A DNA stretch of 64,000 nucleotides from an uncultured Eggerthellaceae bacterium (lineage in GTDB: Bacteria > Actinomycetota > Coriobacteriia > Coriobacteriales > Eggerthellaceae). The number at the start of each line of letters is the position of its first letter. The stretch's first letter is position 1. The notes beneath the pieces were generated by a model. It did no database searches, was not told the DNA's origin, and saw only the letters and a program-made list of their open reading frames with translations. The translations under genes and the position numbers were made by a program. Positions 8,045-16,666 of the stretch are shown here, piece by piece. The DNA lies in the NCBI GenBank assembly GCA_937892845.1, contig CALBGP010000001.1, forward strand, positions 62,001 through 126,000. The letters are read 5' to 3'.

Positions 8045-11000
8045 GATAATGCCGAATGAGCTGATCCCCAATCCTGCAAGGCTATAGCGTCAAGGCAGTA
8101 CCGGTTCTCAGCAAGAGCCTCCAATGCCGCGACGAATGCACTGGCTCCCGACAACGCAGTGATGGAAGTCAGGCCATGTTTGACGGCCTCAGTTCTCAGG
8201 GCATATCCGTCCGAACGTGCATGCTGGCCGTAGGGAGTGTTGATCATGAACGCAATCTGACCCGCTGCAATCATGTCGCCGATATTGGGATGCTGATCCT
8301 GGATGCGCCCGACAACACTGCATCTGACGTTGCCTCCTTTGAGAACACGCGCCGTCCCCTCGGTGCAGGCTATCGAGATCCCGAGCCTTTGGAGGCTGCG
8401 TGCAATGGGCAGGATATGCCGCTTGTCCTTATCGCATACGGATATGAAGACCGTGCCCTCTCGAGGAAGCTCATAGCTGATGGCCATTTGCGATTTTGCA
8501 TATGCCTCCGGATATGTGGATGCAATCCCCATGACCTCCCCAGTTGACTTCATCTCAGGACCCAACACCACATTGGCTCCCGGGAAACGGCCCCATGGCA
8601 TAACCGCTTCCTTAATTGCGAAACCTTCCAAACGGCGGGTATCGCTGGGCAGGTGCAGACTCTCGATCGAGGCCCCAGCCATGATGCGGGCAGCGCATTT
8701 CGCAAGCGACACACCCGTTGCCTTCGACACGAACGGAACGGTTCTACTTGCCCGGGGGTTCGCCTCGATGACATACACCGTCTCACCTTTGATGGCATAT
8801 TGCACATTGATCAGGCCCTTTACGCCGAGACGTAAAGCCAGCTTTCGCGTGATTGCACGGAGACGGTCAACGATTCCGTCCGAGAACGAGAATGGCGGGA
8901 GGCAGGCTGCCGAATCCCCTGAATGGATGCCCGCCTCTTCGATGTGCTCCATCACGCCGCCGATATAGACCTCCCGGCCATCGCAGAGGGCGTCGACATC
9001 GCATTCGATAGCCCCTTCCAGGAAATGGTCCAGATATACCGGGTAGTCAGGCGATACACGCACCGCTTCCTTCATGCATTCTTCCAAATCTGCGCTATCG
9101 TAGGCAATCATCATGCCCCGCCCGCCCAGAACATAGCTGGGCCGTACCAAAAGCGGATAGCCTATCAGATGGGCGGCAGCTTTCGCTTCCGTGAAGCTCG
9201 TCGCCATCCCTGCGGGAGGATACGGGATATCCAGTTCGTCGAGGATAGCGCTGAACCTCTCACGGTCTTCCGCAAGATCGATGGCATCAGGTTTCGTGCC
9301 GATGATATTGACGCCCGCACGTTCAAGCTGAAAAGCCAGTTTCAAAGGCGTTTGCCCACCGAGCGTGACAATGACGCCGAAGGGCTGTTCAGCTTCGATG
9401 ACATCCATGACGTCCTCGTACGTCAACGGTTCGAAATACAAACGGTCCGATGAGTCGTAATCAGTTGAAACGGTTTCAGGGTTGCAATTGACCATGATGG
9501 TCTCGAAACCGGCATCCGACAAGGCATAACTCGCATGGACGCAGCAATAATCGAACTCGATGCCCTGCCCTATTCGGTTGGGGCCGGCGCCAAGAATCAT
9601 GATCTTGGATTTGGATGTTGAGGATACCTCGTCATCGATTCGCTCATCCAAAGTCCCAAACGGCGAAAACGGCTCCTCGTAGGTTTTATAGTGGTATTCC
9701 GTGCTGCCAGCAAACTCGCCCGCACAGGTGTCCACCGTCTTGAATGCAGGCACGACGCCCAGGCCTTTTCGATAAGCGCGAACCACAAGCTCATCTGTGC
9801 CGGTCAGATATGCGATCTGCGCATCGGACATGCCGAAACGCTTGCATAGACGCATGGACTCCGCATCGAACTCATCCAACTTGACATTTCGAATGACCTC
9901 CTGAACAGCGACCATATCAGCCATGCGCGAAACGAACCACGGATCTACGCCGCTGAGCTCGCTCACCCGGCCTGCATCCCAGCCCCTGCGCAACGCCTCG
10001 GCAAGATAGAAGACGCGATTTTCAGCAGGTCTTGCAACGCATGCCTCGAAATCGCCCTCATTGAACGAATCTTTCCCGTCGGCGCCAAGACCCAAACGAC
10101 CGTTTTCCAGAGACCTCATGGCCTTGCCGAAAGCCTCTTCGAACGTACGACCGATTGCCATGATCTCGCCGACGGCTTTCATGCGCGTTGAAAGCGTGGT
10201 ATCGGTGCCTTTGAATTTCTCGAAGGCGAATCGCGGAACCTTGACCACGCAATAATCGATTGCAGGCTCAAAGCAAGCCGGCGTAGCCTGGGTGATATCG
10301 TTGACGATTTCATCAAGGGTATATCCTACGGCAAGGCGCGCAGCAGCCTTGGCAATGGGGAATCCGGTGGCTTTTGACGCAAGCGCTGAAGAACGAGACA
10401 CGCGCGGATTCATTTCAATGACAATCAAACGACCATCTTCAGGGTTTACCGCAAATTGCACATTCGACCCACCGGTTTCAACCCCGATCTTCTCAAGGAT
10501 GGCGAGACTGGCAACGCGCATGCGCTGATATTCGATATCGGATAGAGTCTGCGCGGGCGCCACCGTGATGGAATCCCCCGTATGAACTCCCATTGCATCG
10601 AAGTTCTCTATGGAGCAAACGATAATGCCGTTGCCTGCGCAATCGCGCATGACCTCCATCTCGTATTCTTTCCAGCCGATGATGCTCTCCTCGACCAGAA
10701 CCTCACCTGCGGGAGAAAGCTCAAGGCCCTGCGCAACCGTCTCTCTGAGTTGACGCTCATCGTAAGCAATGCCTCCTCCGGCTCCGCCCAAGGTGAAAGA
10801 GGGGCGCAACACCACCGGATAGCCGATTTCCGCAGCCAAGCTTACCGCGTCATCAACCGAATATGCGTATCCGCTACGCGCGCATTCGAGACCGATTTCC
10901 GCCATGGCCTCTGCAAAAAGCTTACGATCCTCACCTCGCTGGATGGCGGCAAGGTCGCACCCGATCATTTCAACCCCGTACCTGTCCAGAATACCCGATT

Positions 11001-11310
11001 CGGCCAGCTCAACAGCCGCATTGAGTCCTGTCTGCCCGCCCAAAGTGGGCAACAGCGCATCGGGGCGCTCTTTTGCGATCACGCGTTCAAGGAACTTGCA
11101 GGTGATCGGTTCAATATAGGTGCGATCAGCCAATTCAGGATCCGTCATGATCGTAGCCGGATTGGAATTGACCAAAACGACCTCATAGCCCTCTTCCTTG
11201 AGAACCTTGCATGCTTGCGTTCCCGAATAATCGAACTCACATGCCTGCCCGATCACAATCGGACCGCTGCCAATCACGAGAATGCGTTTGATGTCCGTTC
11301 GCTTAGGCAT
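8041..11310 (-). CDS. carB: Carbamoyl-phosphate synthase large subunit
   Basis: CarB makes carbamoyl phosphate from bicarbonate, ammonia passed from CarA, and two ATP, for pyrimidine and arginine synthesis. It has 1089 residues with two homologous ATP-grasp halves. The N terminus reads KRILVIGSGPIVIGQACEF, and the second half opens with ILGAGPNRIGQGIEF. The C-terminal methylglyoxal-synthase-like domain, which senses UMP and ornithine in enterobacteria, is present. The frame opens earlier, but the ATG at 11310 has GGAAGGAG seven bases upstream and overlaps the carA stop by eight bases, so the two are translationally coupled. The stop overlaps that of coaC in a TTAA. The product also links to the carbamoyltransferase operon, although that pathway runs in the degradative direction. 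Confidence 0.97.
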   Translation of the reverse strand: MPKRTDIKRILVIGSGPIVIGQACEFDYSGTQACKVLKEEGYEVVLVNSNPATIMTDPELADRTYIEPITCKFLERVIAKERPDALLPTLGGQTGLNAAVELAESGILDRYGVEMIGCDLAAIQRGEDRKLFAEAMAEIGLECARSGYAYSVDDAVSLAAEIGYPVVLRPSFTLGGAGGGIAYDERQLRETVAQGLELSPAGEVLVEESIIGWKEYEMEVMRDCAGNGIIVCSIENFDAMGVHTGDSITVAPAQTLSDIEYQRMRVASLAILEKIGVETGGSNVQFAVNPEDGRLIVIEMNPRVSRSSALASKATGFPIAKAAARLAVGYTLDEIVNDITQATPACFEPAIDYCVVKVPRFAFEKFKGTDTTLSTRMKAVGEIMAIGRTFEEAFGKAMRSLENGRLGLGADGKDSFNEGDFEACVARPAENRVFYLAEALRRGWDAGRVSELSGVDPWFVSRMADMVAVQEVIRNVKLDEFDAESMRLCKRFGMSDAQIAYLTGTDELVVRAYRKGLGVVPAFKTVDTCAGEFAGSTEYHYKTYEEPFSPFGTLDERIDDEVSSTSKSKIMILGAGPNRIGQGIEFDYCCVHASYALSDAGFETIMVNCNPETVSTDYDSSDRLYFEPLTYEDVMDVIEAEQPFGVIVTLGGQTPLKLAFQLERAGVNIIGTKPDAIDLAEDRERFSAILDELDIPYPPAGMATSFTEAKAAAHLIGYPLLVRPSYVLGGRGMMIAYDSADLEECMKEAVRVSPDYPVYLDHFLEGAIECDVDALCDGREVYIGGVMEHIEEAGIHSGDSAACLPPFSFSDGIVDRLRAITRKLALRLGVKGLINVQYAIKGETVYVIEANPRASRTVPFVSKATGVSLAKCAARIMAGASIESLHLPSDTRRLEGFAIKEAVMPWGRFPGANVVLGPEMKSTGEVMGIASTYPEAYAKSQMAISYELPREGTVFISVCDKDKRHILPIARSLQRLGISIACTEGTARVLKGGNVRCSVVGRIQDQHPNIGDMIAAGQIAFMINTPYGQHARSDGYALRTEAVKHGLTSITALSGASAFVAALEALAENRYCLDAIALQDWGSAHSALS

Positions 11311-12745
11311 GGCATGCTCCTTCCAGAGACGTTTCAGCATGTGCATTCGAACCAAACGACCATCCAGCCGTTCGGTTCCCGGAAATGTCGATTTCCAGAA
11401 AATCCGGGCGCCCTTGCATCAAGCGAACGAAAGATTCGAAGAGGTACTGCGAATCGGTTGGTCCGGGATTGGCCTCAGGGTGATACTGAACGCTGAACGC
11501 AGGAAGATCGAGAAACGCTATTCCCTCGCAGGTTCCATCGTTGAGATTCACATGTGTTAACCGAATGCGGCCGAAACGCTCATTGGAAACGACGGGCGCT
11601 ATTCCGCGCTCAACCCAGAATCGCAGATCAGATGCGTGTTCGCAGATTCCTCCGGATAATTCGGGCATCAAAGCGCCAAGGCTGGGAAACACAAGTGAGA
11701 ACCCGTGATTTTGAGCCGTAATCTCAACGCGACGAGAGATGAGATTCATCACGGGATGGTTACCCCCACGATGGCCGTACTTCAGCTTTTCGATCCGACC
11801 ACCGCACGCAAGGGAAATCATCTGATGGCCCAAACAGATTCCGAACACCGGCACCTTGCCCAGAAGCTTTGCAGCTTGCTCGCTGGTGGAAGATACCGCT
11901 TGAGGGTCTCCTGGGCCGTTTGAGAGAAACACACCGTCGGGAGCCATGGCAAGCACTTCTTCAGCGGGCGTATCCCAAGGCACCACGGTAACATTGCAAC
12001 CGGCATTGGCCAGACCGGCAAGAATAGAACGCTTCACACCGCAATCATAAGCCACGACGTTGGAGAGGGCATCAGCAGCCTCCCTGATCGCGAACGCCCG
12101 AGAGCCCATGACGGGATGAAATGCATAGGGCTGGGAGCATGAAACCCCTTCGACCAGATTGGTACCCACGAAAGAAGGCGAAGAGGCGATCTTGGAAATC
12201 AGCGAGTCAGCATCTCCATCCATTGTGGAAATAATGGCATTCTGAGCGCCGGTTTCGCGAATATGCCTGATGATCGCCCTGCTGTCCACACCCTCGACAA
12301 GCATGATGCCTTTATCGTCGAGGTAGTCTGACAAACTGCCGGTGCTTCTCCAGTTTGATGGCGATAGGCAGAGATCGTGAACGACCAAAGCCCTCAAGGA
12401 AGGATTTTCAGACTGCAGGTCATCGATATTGATTCCGTAATTGCCGATTTGCGGATAGGCCATAACGACGATCTGCCCCGCATATGAAGGATCGGAGAGA
12501 ATCTCCAAGTAGCCTTCCATCGAGGTGTTGAAGCAGATTTCACCGACTACCTCACCTTTGGCTCCATGCGCCCAGCAGTGAAAGAGCGTCCCATCTTCAA
12601 GGACTAACGTGGCTGGGACGCAATCCCCTTTCCCGATAGCAGCCCTGAGTCTGCTTGCCAAAGGTTGAGGGGAGCCCTCAGAATGCCCATCTTTCAGAGG
12701 GGACGAGGAATACGGCGCGTCTGCGCTTGAGGATGCAGTATCCAT
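11303..12745 (-). CDS. carA: Carbamoyl-phosphate synthase small (glutaminase) subunit
   Basis: CarA hydrolyses glutamine and channels ammonia to CarB. It has 480 residues, longer than the usual 360-390. The extra length is an N-terminal tail of about 43 residues rich in Ser, Ala, Pro and Gly before the conserved PATLVLEDGTLF. The class I glutaminase triad is complete: Cys304 in GICLGHQ, and His422 and Glu424 in QYHPEA. SNGPGDP is also present. The ATG at 12745 sits behind AAAGGAGATGAT, a strong ribosome site, and is preferred to the ATG 22 codons upstream. The leader contains two hairpins, the nearer one ending against the ribosome site (annotated separately), suggesting translational control by a pyrimidine- or arginine-related signal. 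Confidence 0.95.
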   Translation of the reverse strand: MDTASSSADAPYSSSPLKDGHSEGSPQPLASRLRAAIGKGDCVPATLVLEDGTLFHCWAHGAKGEVVGEICFNTSMEGYLEILSDPSYAGQIVVMAYPQIGNYGINIDDLQSENPSLRALVVHDLCLSPSNWRSTGSLSDYLDDKGIMLVEGVDSRAIIRHIRETGAQNAIISTMDGDADSLISKIASSPSFVGTNLVEGVSCSQPYAFHPVMGSRAFAIREAADALSNVVAYDCGVKRSILAGLANAGCNVTVVPWDTPAEEVLAMAPDGVFLSNGPGDPQAVSSTSEQAAKLLGKVPVFGICLGHQMISLACGGRIEKLKYGHRGGNHPVMNLISRRVEITAQNHGFSLVFPSLGALMPELSGGICEHASDLRFWVERGIAPVVSNERFGRIRLTHVNLNDGTCEGIAFLDLPAFSVQYHPEANPGPTDSQYLFESFVRLMQGRPDFLEIDISGNRTAGWSFGSNAHAETSLEGACHA

Positions 12746-12756
12746 ATCATCTCCTT

Positions 12757-12776
12757 TCCGGTCTCTCAGTACCGGA
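12757..12776 (-). promoter_or_regulatory. Hairpin abutting the carA ribosome-binding site
   Basis: In the carA mRNA a 6-bp stem TCCGGT/ACCGGA with an 8-base loop (ACTGAGAG) ends immediately before AAGGAG. An alternative fold could hide the ribosome site. The position and the GAGAG loop loosely recall the PyrR-binding loop used for translational control in mycobacteria, but the conserved hexaloop is not matched, so this is only a suggestion. Confidence 0.4.
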
Positions 12777-12793
12777 CTTAAAGGACTGTACGA

Positions 12794-12814
12794 CGCATGG
12801 AGGCGAGCCATGCG
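12794..12814 (-). promoter_or_regulatory. Second carA leader hairpin
   Basis: A perfect 7-bp inverted repeat CGCATGG/CCATGCG with a 7-base loop lies about 50 bases before the carA start. It has no T tract, so it is not a simple terminator. It is probably part of a structured leader with the neighbouring hairpin. Confidence 0.4.
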
Positions 12815-12870
12815 ACTGCATATTATCTTATGAAGGATGTATATTTCACCAGAGAAATGCAGCGAAATGC

Positions 12871-12876
12871 ATTATA
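12871..12876 (-). promoter_or_regulatory. -10 box of the carAB promoter
   Basis: TATAAT on the minus strand, about 125 bases before carA. The TTGACT just upstream is only five bases away, too close to act as its -35. Confidence 0.35.
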
Positions 12877-12922
12877 ACGTCAGTCAATACAGGGCTTTGT
12901 TAATGGTTTGTTAACAGTGATA

Positions 12923-13258
12923 TCACAGTATGGCGGGCAACCACATGAGAACCGCCAAGCAACCCACACCGGTGACGATGCACCAAGCCATGGATTTCGT
13001 CTTGAAACCCACCACGAGCACAACCAAAGCCGCCAGCAAAGGAGCAGCCCAATCCCAAGGATCACCTGCGAACAGGGCGGGATTGAACAGGTCATTGGCA
13101 ACGAGAGCGGCAAAAGCCGCAGGGGGAATGAAATTCAAAGCGCGTACGACATTTTCAGGCAGTTGCTTGCCTTTGAGAAGGAAAATAGGCGCCACACGGC
13201 AGATGAGCATAGTGACAGCACATGAGCCGAATACGATCAGAAAGTCCGTGACACCCAT
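12923..13258 (-). CDS. azlD: Branched-chain amino acid exporter small subunit, AzlD family
   Basis: AzlD pairs with AzlC as a two-component membrane exporter of branched-chain amino acids (4-azaleucine resistance in Bacillus; BrnFE in Corynebacterium). It has 111 residues with about four hydrophobic segments. The family pattern RVAPIFLLKGKQLPENVVRALNF is visible in overlapping parts at residues 21-43, with the conserved proline-rich FIPPAAFAAL just after it. Its ATG shares one base with the azlC stop (TGATG), so the pair is translationally coupled. The substrate is a family-level inference. Confidence 0.9.
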   Translation of the reverse strand: MGVTDFLIVFGSCAVTMLICRVAPIFLLKGKQLPENVVRALNFIPPAAFAALVANDLFNPALFAGDPWDWAAPLLAALVVLVVGFKTKSMAWCIVTGVGCLAVLMWLPAIL

Positions 13259-14100
13259 CAGCGATCACCGATCCTGATGTCGCTCGAACGCGAAGACGAC
13301 AAACCCTCGCCGGAGGTGCCCGTGCCTTCACCATGCGCCGAGGAGCGCTCCTTAAGGATGCTGAAGACCAAAGCGGCCCCTACACCCACCAGCGCACCGA
13401 CAAGGATTGCGGGTCCGGACAACCCGATCATCTTGCAGGCAACGACACCGACAATAGCGCCGAAAACGGCGATGAGGTTTTCGACTGAAACACGCTGCAT
13501 ACATAGAAGGCAGATAAACAGCGAAGTCATCGCAAACGAAGCGAGCGCAGTGGGCAGGGAGATCGCCGACCCGATCAAAGCCCCTGCCACATTGGCCAGA
13601 AGCCATGTGGACTGCGAGAGAAGGTTGACGACAAGCGAATTCTGAACAGTCCATGAACCGTTGATGAATCGGGCGAGATTGACCCCGAAGCTCTCATCGG
13701 TCACCGTAGCGCCGAAAATGAATGCAAGGCGCTTGCGAACCGAGCCGCAGAACTGCGAAAGAGAGGCGCCATAGAGCATCTGGCGGGTGTTGACCAACGA
13801 GACGCTTGCGATGATGGCTGAGAGAGGATTGCCCGCAAGCCACATATTGGGAATCATGTACTGACCTGCACCGGAATAGAACAGAGCGCACATGAGCGCA
13901 ACCATCCAAACATCCATGCCGGCCTTCACGCAAAGAATCCCGCACGGCAAGCCGAGCACCACATATCCGGCCATTATGGGCAAAGCGGCTTTCAATGCCT
14001 CATGAAATTGAAGCTGACCAGAATATGCGCAGCTCACATCATTCACATCGGTCTGTTCCATGCATTCGGTTTCGTTATGTTTCATATCCGCATCATTCAT
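13258..14100 (-). CDS. azlC: Branched-chain amino acid exporter large subunit, AzlC family
   Basis: AzlC is the larger partner of the AzlCD export system in the inner membrane. It has 280 residues, with a hydrophilic N-terminal 30 residues, then GYVVLGLPCGILCVKAG and the signature YSGAGQYM, followed by VSLVNTRQMLYGASL. No clear ribosome site precedes the ATG at 14100, and in-frame ATGs at codons 6 and 14 are possible starts. The C terminus has a Ser/Glu-rich cytoplasmic tail of about 35 residues. Its downstream partner azlD overlaps by one base. The pair is separated from the upstream MFS gene by a terminator hairpin, so it is probably its own transcription unit. Confidence 0.9.
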   Translation of the reverse strand: MNDADMKHNETECMEQTDVNDVSCAYSGQLQFHEALKAALPIMAGYVVLGLPCGILCVKAGMDVWMVALMCALFYSGAGQYMIPNMWLAGNPLSAIIASVSLVNTRQMLYGASLSQFCGSVRKRLAFIFGATVTDESFGVNLARFINGSWTVQNSLVVNLLSQSTWLLANVAGALIGSAISLPTALASFAMTSLFICLLCMQRVSVENLIAVFGAIVGVVACKMIGLSGPAILVGALVGVGAALVFSILKERSSAHGEGTGTSGEGLSSSRSSDIRIGDR

Positions 14101-14166
14101 AGCAGACGTATTTTAACGACCCCGATGACGATGCGCAAGAATATAACTCTCCGATAAGACCACAAG

Positions 14167-14194
14167 AAAGGACGGCTCCGAAGAACCGTCCTTT
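14167..14194 (-). terminator. Rho-independent-like hairpin after the MFS gene
   Basis: A 9-bp stem AAAGGACGG/CCGTCCTTT with a 10-base loop lies just after the MFS stop. Short T runs flank it on both sides, so it could act in either direction. It marks the end of the carbamoyltransferase operon. Confidence 0.7.
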
Positions 14195-14222
14195 TGCGCA
14201 ATTGCATCCGTTTTCCAATGAG

Positions 14223-15476
14223 TCACTCTGTTCGAGGGAGCTTCTTCGCATTGCGGGCAGCGAAGATCACGCACAGAGCGATGATGACGTCGCACGCGAT
14301 GCAAAACATCCAAACCGCCGTATATCCGCCCGTAACCTGATAGATGCCAGTCAAGATGGGAACTCCCATGCAACCGAGCGCATATCCGATTGCAGGTACC
14401 AGCGAATAGATCTTCGCGTAATCCTTATTGCCGAACAGGAAGGCCGTCAGCATGGCAACGCCTGTACCGTAGCATGCATACATGGTGTCGTTGAGGCCTG
14501 CACCCAGGAAGGCGAATCCCGGAATGGTCGCACCGATCGTCAAGCAGATAAACGAGATGATGGTTACAACCACCCAGAGCAAAACGCCTCTCGGTGCTCC
14601 AAAGCGGTCACACGTGATTCCGATAAGCGGATTCCAAACGATATCGCACAGCATAGCTACGGACACCATCAATCCACCCATACCCGCTCCATAGCCGACA
14701 GATTCGCAGAAGCTGGTGAAGAGCTGGTTGGTGACGGTCGTAACCGTGATGAGCGTCATCGCGACAAGCAGCAAAATGAATGCCGGCGACTTGATGGCAT
14801 CGCGGAAGGCGACACCGTCTGTGGGGTCGGCAACATGGATGTCGGCGTTGTGGGCCTCGTATCCGTACGGGAGCAATCCGACAACCTCAGGCTTGAGCCT
14901 GACCAGGAACAATGAGGCTCCGCACATCAGGATCATGCTGGTCACACCGAGCACGATATATCCGGTGCGCCAGCCCGAGGTTGCAATGACGTTTGAGATG
15001 ACAGGGCTCATGATGGCATTGGCGAGGCTTCCGAAACCCCACGCCAGACCGATAGCAAGACCATCCCGTTTCGCGAACCAGTTCTCCAGGACGATTGCCA
15101 CGCCGATGGAAGTGTTGAAGCCCATGCAGAAGCCGATGATGGCGCCAGAAACATACCACCACATCACATCCGTGTAAAATGACATGGCAATGGCAGCGGC
15201 AGCTTCTATCGCACAGATTGCCGTCATATGGACAGCGATGTTCATTTTGGGCACTAAACGTCCCGCAATCGGGAAGCTGACGGCTTGGCCGATGCAAACC
15301 AATGTCATGTAAAAGCCCAGAGAGGATTCGGTAACCCCCAAGTCAGCGCTAACGGGAACATAGAAATTACCTGCAACGATGGTGAGAAAACCTATGGAAC
15401 CCGAAACCCACATGCCGCAGCCCAAAACAACGAGCCAGGGGTAAATCTTTTGTTTGAGAGATTGATTCTCTTTCAT
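14223..15476 (-). CDS. MFS transporter, oxalate/formate antiporter (OFA)-like
   Basis: A 12-helix major facilitator carrier of 417 residues. The N-terminal half resembles the OFA group of small-carboxylate exchangers (for example FYVPVSADLGVTESSLGFYM, a feature of members with a long first periplasmic loop, and GRLVPKMN in the 2-3 loop). The substrate cannot be assigned. The start is taken at ATG 15476 behind GGGTGA; GTG at 15485 is an alternative. It is the last gene of the minus-strand group carbamoyltransferase-NhaC-carbamate kinase-MFS, separated from carbamate kinase by about 100 bases that hold competing hairpins. It may import or export a compound of the pathway, or may only be loosely linked to it. 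Confidence 0.8.
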   Translation of the reverse strand: MKENQSLKQKIYPWLVVLGCGMWVSGSIGFLTIVAGNFYVPVSADLGVTESSLGFYMTLVCIGQAVSFPIAGRLVPKMNIAVHMTAICAIEAAAAIAMSFYTDVMWWYVSGAIIGFCMGFNTSIGVAIVLENWFAKRDGLAIGLAWGFGSLANAIMSPVISNVIATSGWRTGYIVLGVTSMILMCGASLFLVRLKPEVVGLLPYGYEAHNADIHVADPTDGVAFRDAIKSPAFILLLVAMTLITVTTVTNQLFTSFCESVGYGAGMGGLMVSVAMLCDIVWNPLIGITCDRFGAPRGVLLWVVVTIISFICLTIGATIPGFAFLGAGLNDTMYACYGTGVAMLTAFLFGNKDYAKIYSLVPAIGYALGCMGVPILTGIYQVTGGYTAVWMFCIACDVIIALCVIFAARNAKKLPRTE

Positions 15477-15489
15477 GCGTTTCACCCGT

Positions 15490-15544
15490 CCGTTCTTGCA
15501 GACGCCCTATGCAGGCGAGAGCGTGAATGATGGTGCAAGAACGG
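15490..15544 (-). promoter_or_regulatory. Long inverted repeat between carbamate kinase and the MFS gene
   Basis: Arms CCGTTCTTGCA (15490-15500) and TGCAAGAACGG (15534-15544) are perfectly complementary over 11 bases. The second arm shares two bases with the next hairpin (15543-15567), so the two folds compete, as in an attenuator. The first arm lies just before the MFS start. Confidence 0.5.
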
Positions 15545-15567
15545 AAGGCGCCGAAACGACGCCTTCC
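15543..15567 (-). terminator. Hairpin directly after carbamate kinase
   Basis: GGAAGGCG/CGCCTTCC, 8 bp and extendable by three pairs with one G-T, starts about 8 bases after the arcC stop. There is no long T tract. It could be a partial terminator or an mRNA stabiliser within the operon. Confidence 0.5.
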
Positions 15568-15574
15568 CGATGCA

Positions 15575-16534
15575 CTATTTCATTGTGATGACCGTACCTG
15601 TTTCGCCACGCAAACCTGCAGCCGCGCATTCAAGCGACGTGATGATGGCCTTGCCCTGAGGGAATGCCTCGACATACGCCAAGCATGCTTCGACCTTGGG
15701 CAGCATCGATCCAGGCGCAAACTGACCTTGAGAGATGTATTCCTGCGCCTCGGCGACAGACATGTGGTCGATGGTCTTCTGATCGGGCTTTCCGTAATTC
15801 ACGCACACCTTCTCAACAGCGGTCAAGATGACGAGCATGTCCGCCTCAAATCCGGATGCGAGCATGGATGCGGAACGATCCTTGTCGATGACGGCCGCGA
15901 CGCCTTCATAGGAATCTTCGACCTCGAACACCGGCACTCCGCCGCCGCCCGTGGAGACAACGATGTAGCCGTTGTCGATGAGGTCTTTGACGGCGTCGAA
16001 TTCGACGATGCGCTGCGGAATGGGCGATGCCACCACACGGCGCCAACCGCGGCCGGCATCCTCTTTGACCGTGCAGCCCGTCTTTTCCGCTAACGCCTTG
16101 GCCTCCTGCTCGGTCATGAACGCACCCACCGGTTTGGTGGGATGGGAGAACGCCTCGTCGTCCGGATCGACAACGGTCTGCGTAATCACATTGACCGCAG
16201 CACGGGCGATATTACGGCGCTTCAACTCACCCTGAATGGCCTGGGTGAGGTGGTACCCGATATAGCCCTGGCTCATGGCTCCGCATTCAGGGAACGGCAT
16301 CGAGGGAACCTTGGCGTCCCCATCCCTGCTCGCAACATCGAATGCGTTGTTGATCATGCCGCCCTGGGGACCGTTGCCGTGGGTGACAACGACGTTCACC
16401 CCTTCGTCAACCATGTCGACAATGTGCTTTGCCGTGTTCTTGACAAGCTCAAGCTGTTCAGCCGGATTATTTCCCAAAGCATTCCCGCCTAGCGCGACAA
16501 CCACGCTGGGGCCGTTACCTTTCTCGTAAGGCAT
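15575..16534 (-). CDS. arcC: Carbamate kinase
   Basis: Carbamate kinase transfers phosphate from carbamoyl phosphate to ADP, giving ATP, CO2 and ammonia; it is the energy-yielding last step of arginine or agmatine deiminase-type pathways. Its 319 residues match the family. Seen are VVALGGNALG near the N terminus, VVTHGNGPQGG, and ECGAMSQGYIGYHL. Near the C terminus are VIDKDRSASMLA and the Lys of the ATP site. The frame opens earlier, but ATG 16534 follows GAGGAAAGGA. Since the preceding operon gene is a putrescine-type carbamoyltransferase, aguC would be an equally fitting symbol. No arginine or agmatine deiminase is in the window. Confidence 0.95.
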   Translation of the reverse strand: MPYEKGNGPSVVVALGGNALGNNPAEQLELVKNTAKHIVDMVDEGVNVVVTHGNGPQGGMINNAFDVASRDGDAKVPSMPFPECGAMSQGYIGYHLTQAIQGELKRRNIARAAVNVITQTVVDPDDEAFSHPTKPVGAFMTEQEAKALAEKTGCTVKEDAGRGWRRVVASPIPQRIVEFDAVKDLIDNGYIVVSTGGGGVPVFEVEDSYEGVAAVIDKDRSASMLASGFEADMLVILTAVEKVCVNYGKPDQKTIDHMSVAEAQEYISQGQFAPGSMLPKVEACLAYVEAFPQGKAIITSLECAAAGLRGETGTVITMK

Positions 16535-16552
16535 GCTCTTTCCTTTCCTCTG

Positions 16553-16600
16553 GCATCCGTCGGGCGAAAAGCCGCACTTTCCAAAGCCCCCGACGGATGC
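16553..16600 (-). terminator. Large hairpin between the NhaC-family gene and carbamate kinase
   Basis: A perfect 12-bp stem GCATCCGTCGGG/CCCGACGGATGC encloses 24 bases. It fills the intergenic gap immediately upstream of the arcC ribosome site. Without a T tract it is more likely an RNA-processing or read-through control element than a full terminator. Confidence 0.55.
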
Positions 16601-16666
16601 TTGATCATAGATGGATGTCAGATCGATTGTTTCCGGATGCAACCGGTTGCGATTAATGAGATTCGC

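Noticed and set aside
12746..12776. Firm call of a PyrR-binding loop in the carA leader
   Set aside because: The conserved hexaloop and flanking bases are not matched; kept only as a possibility.
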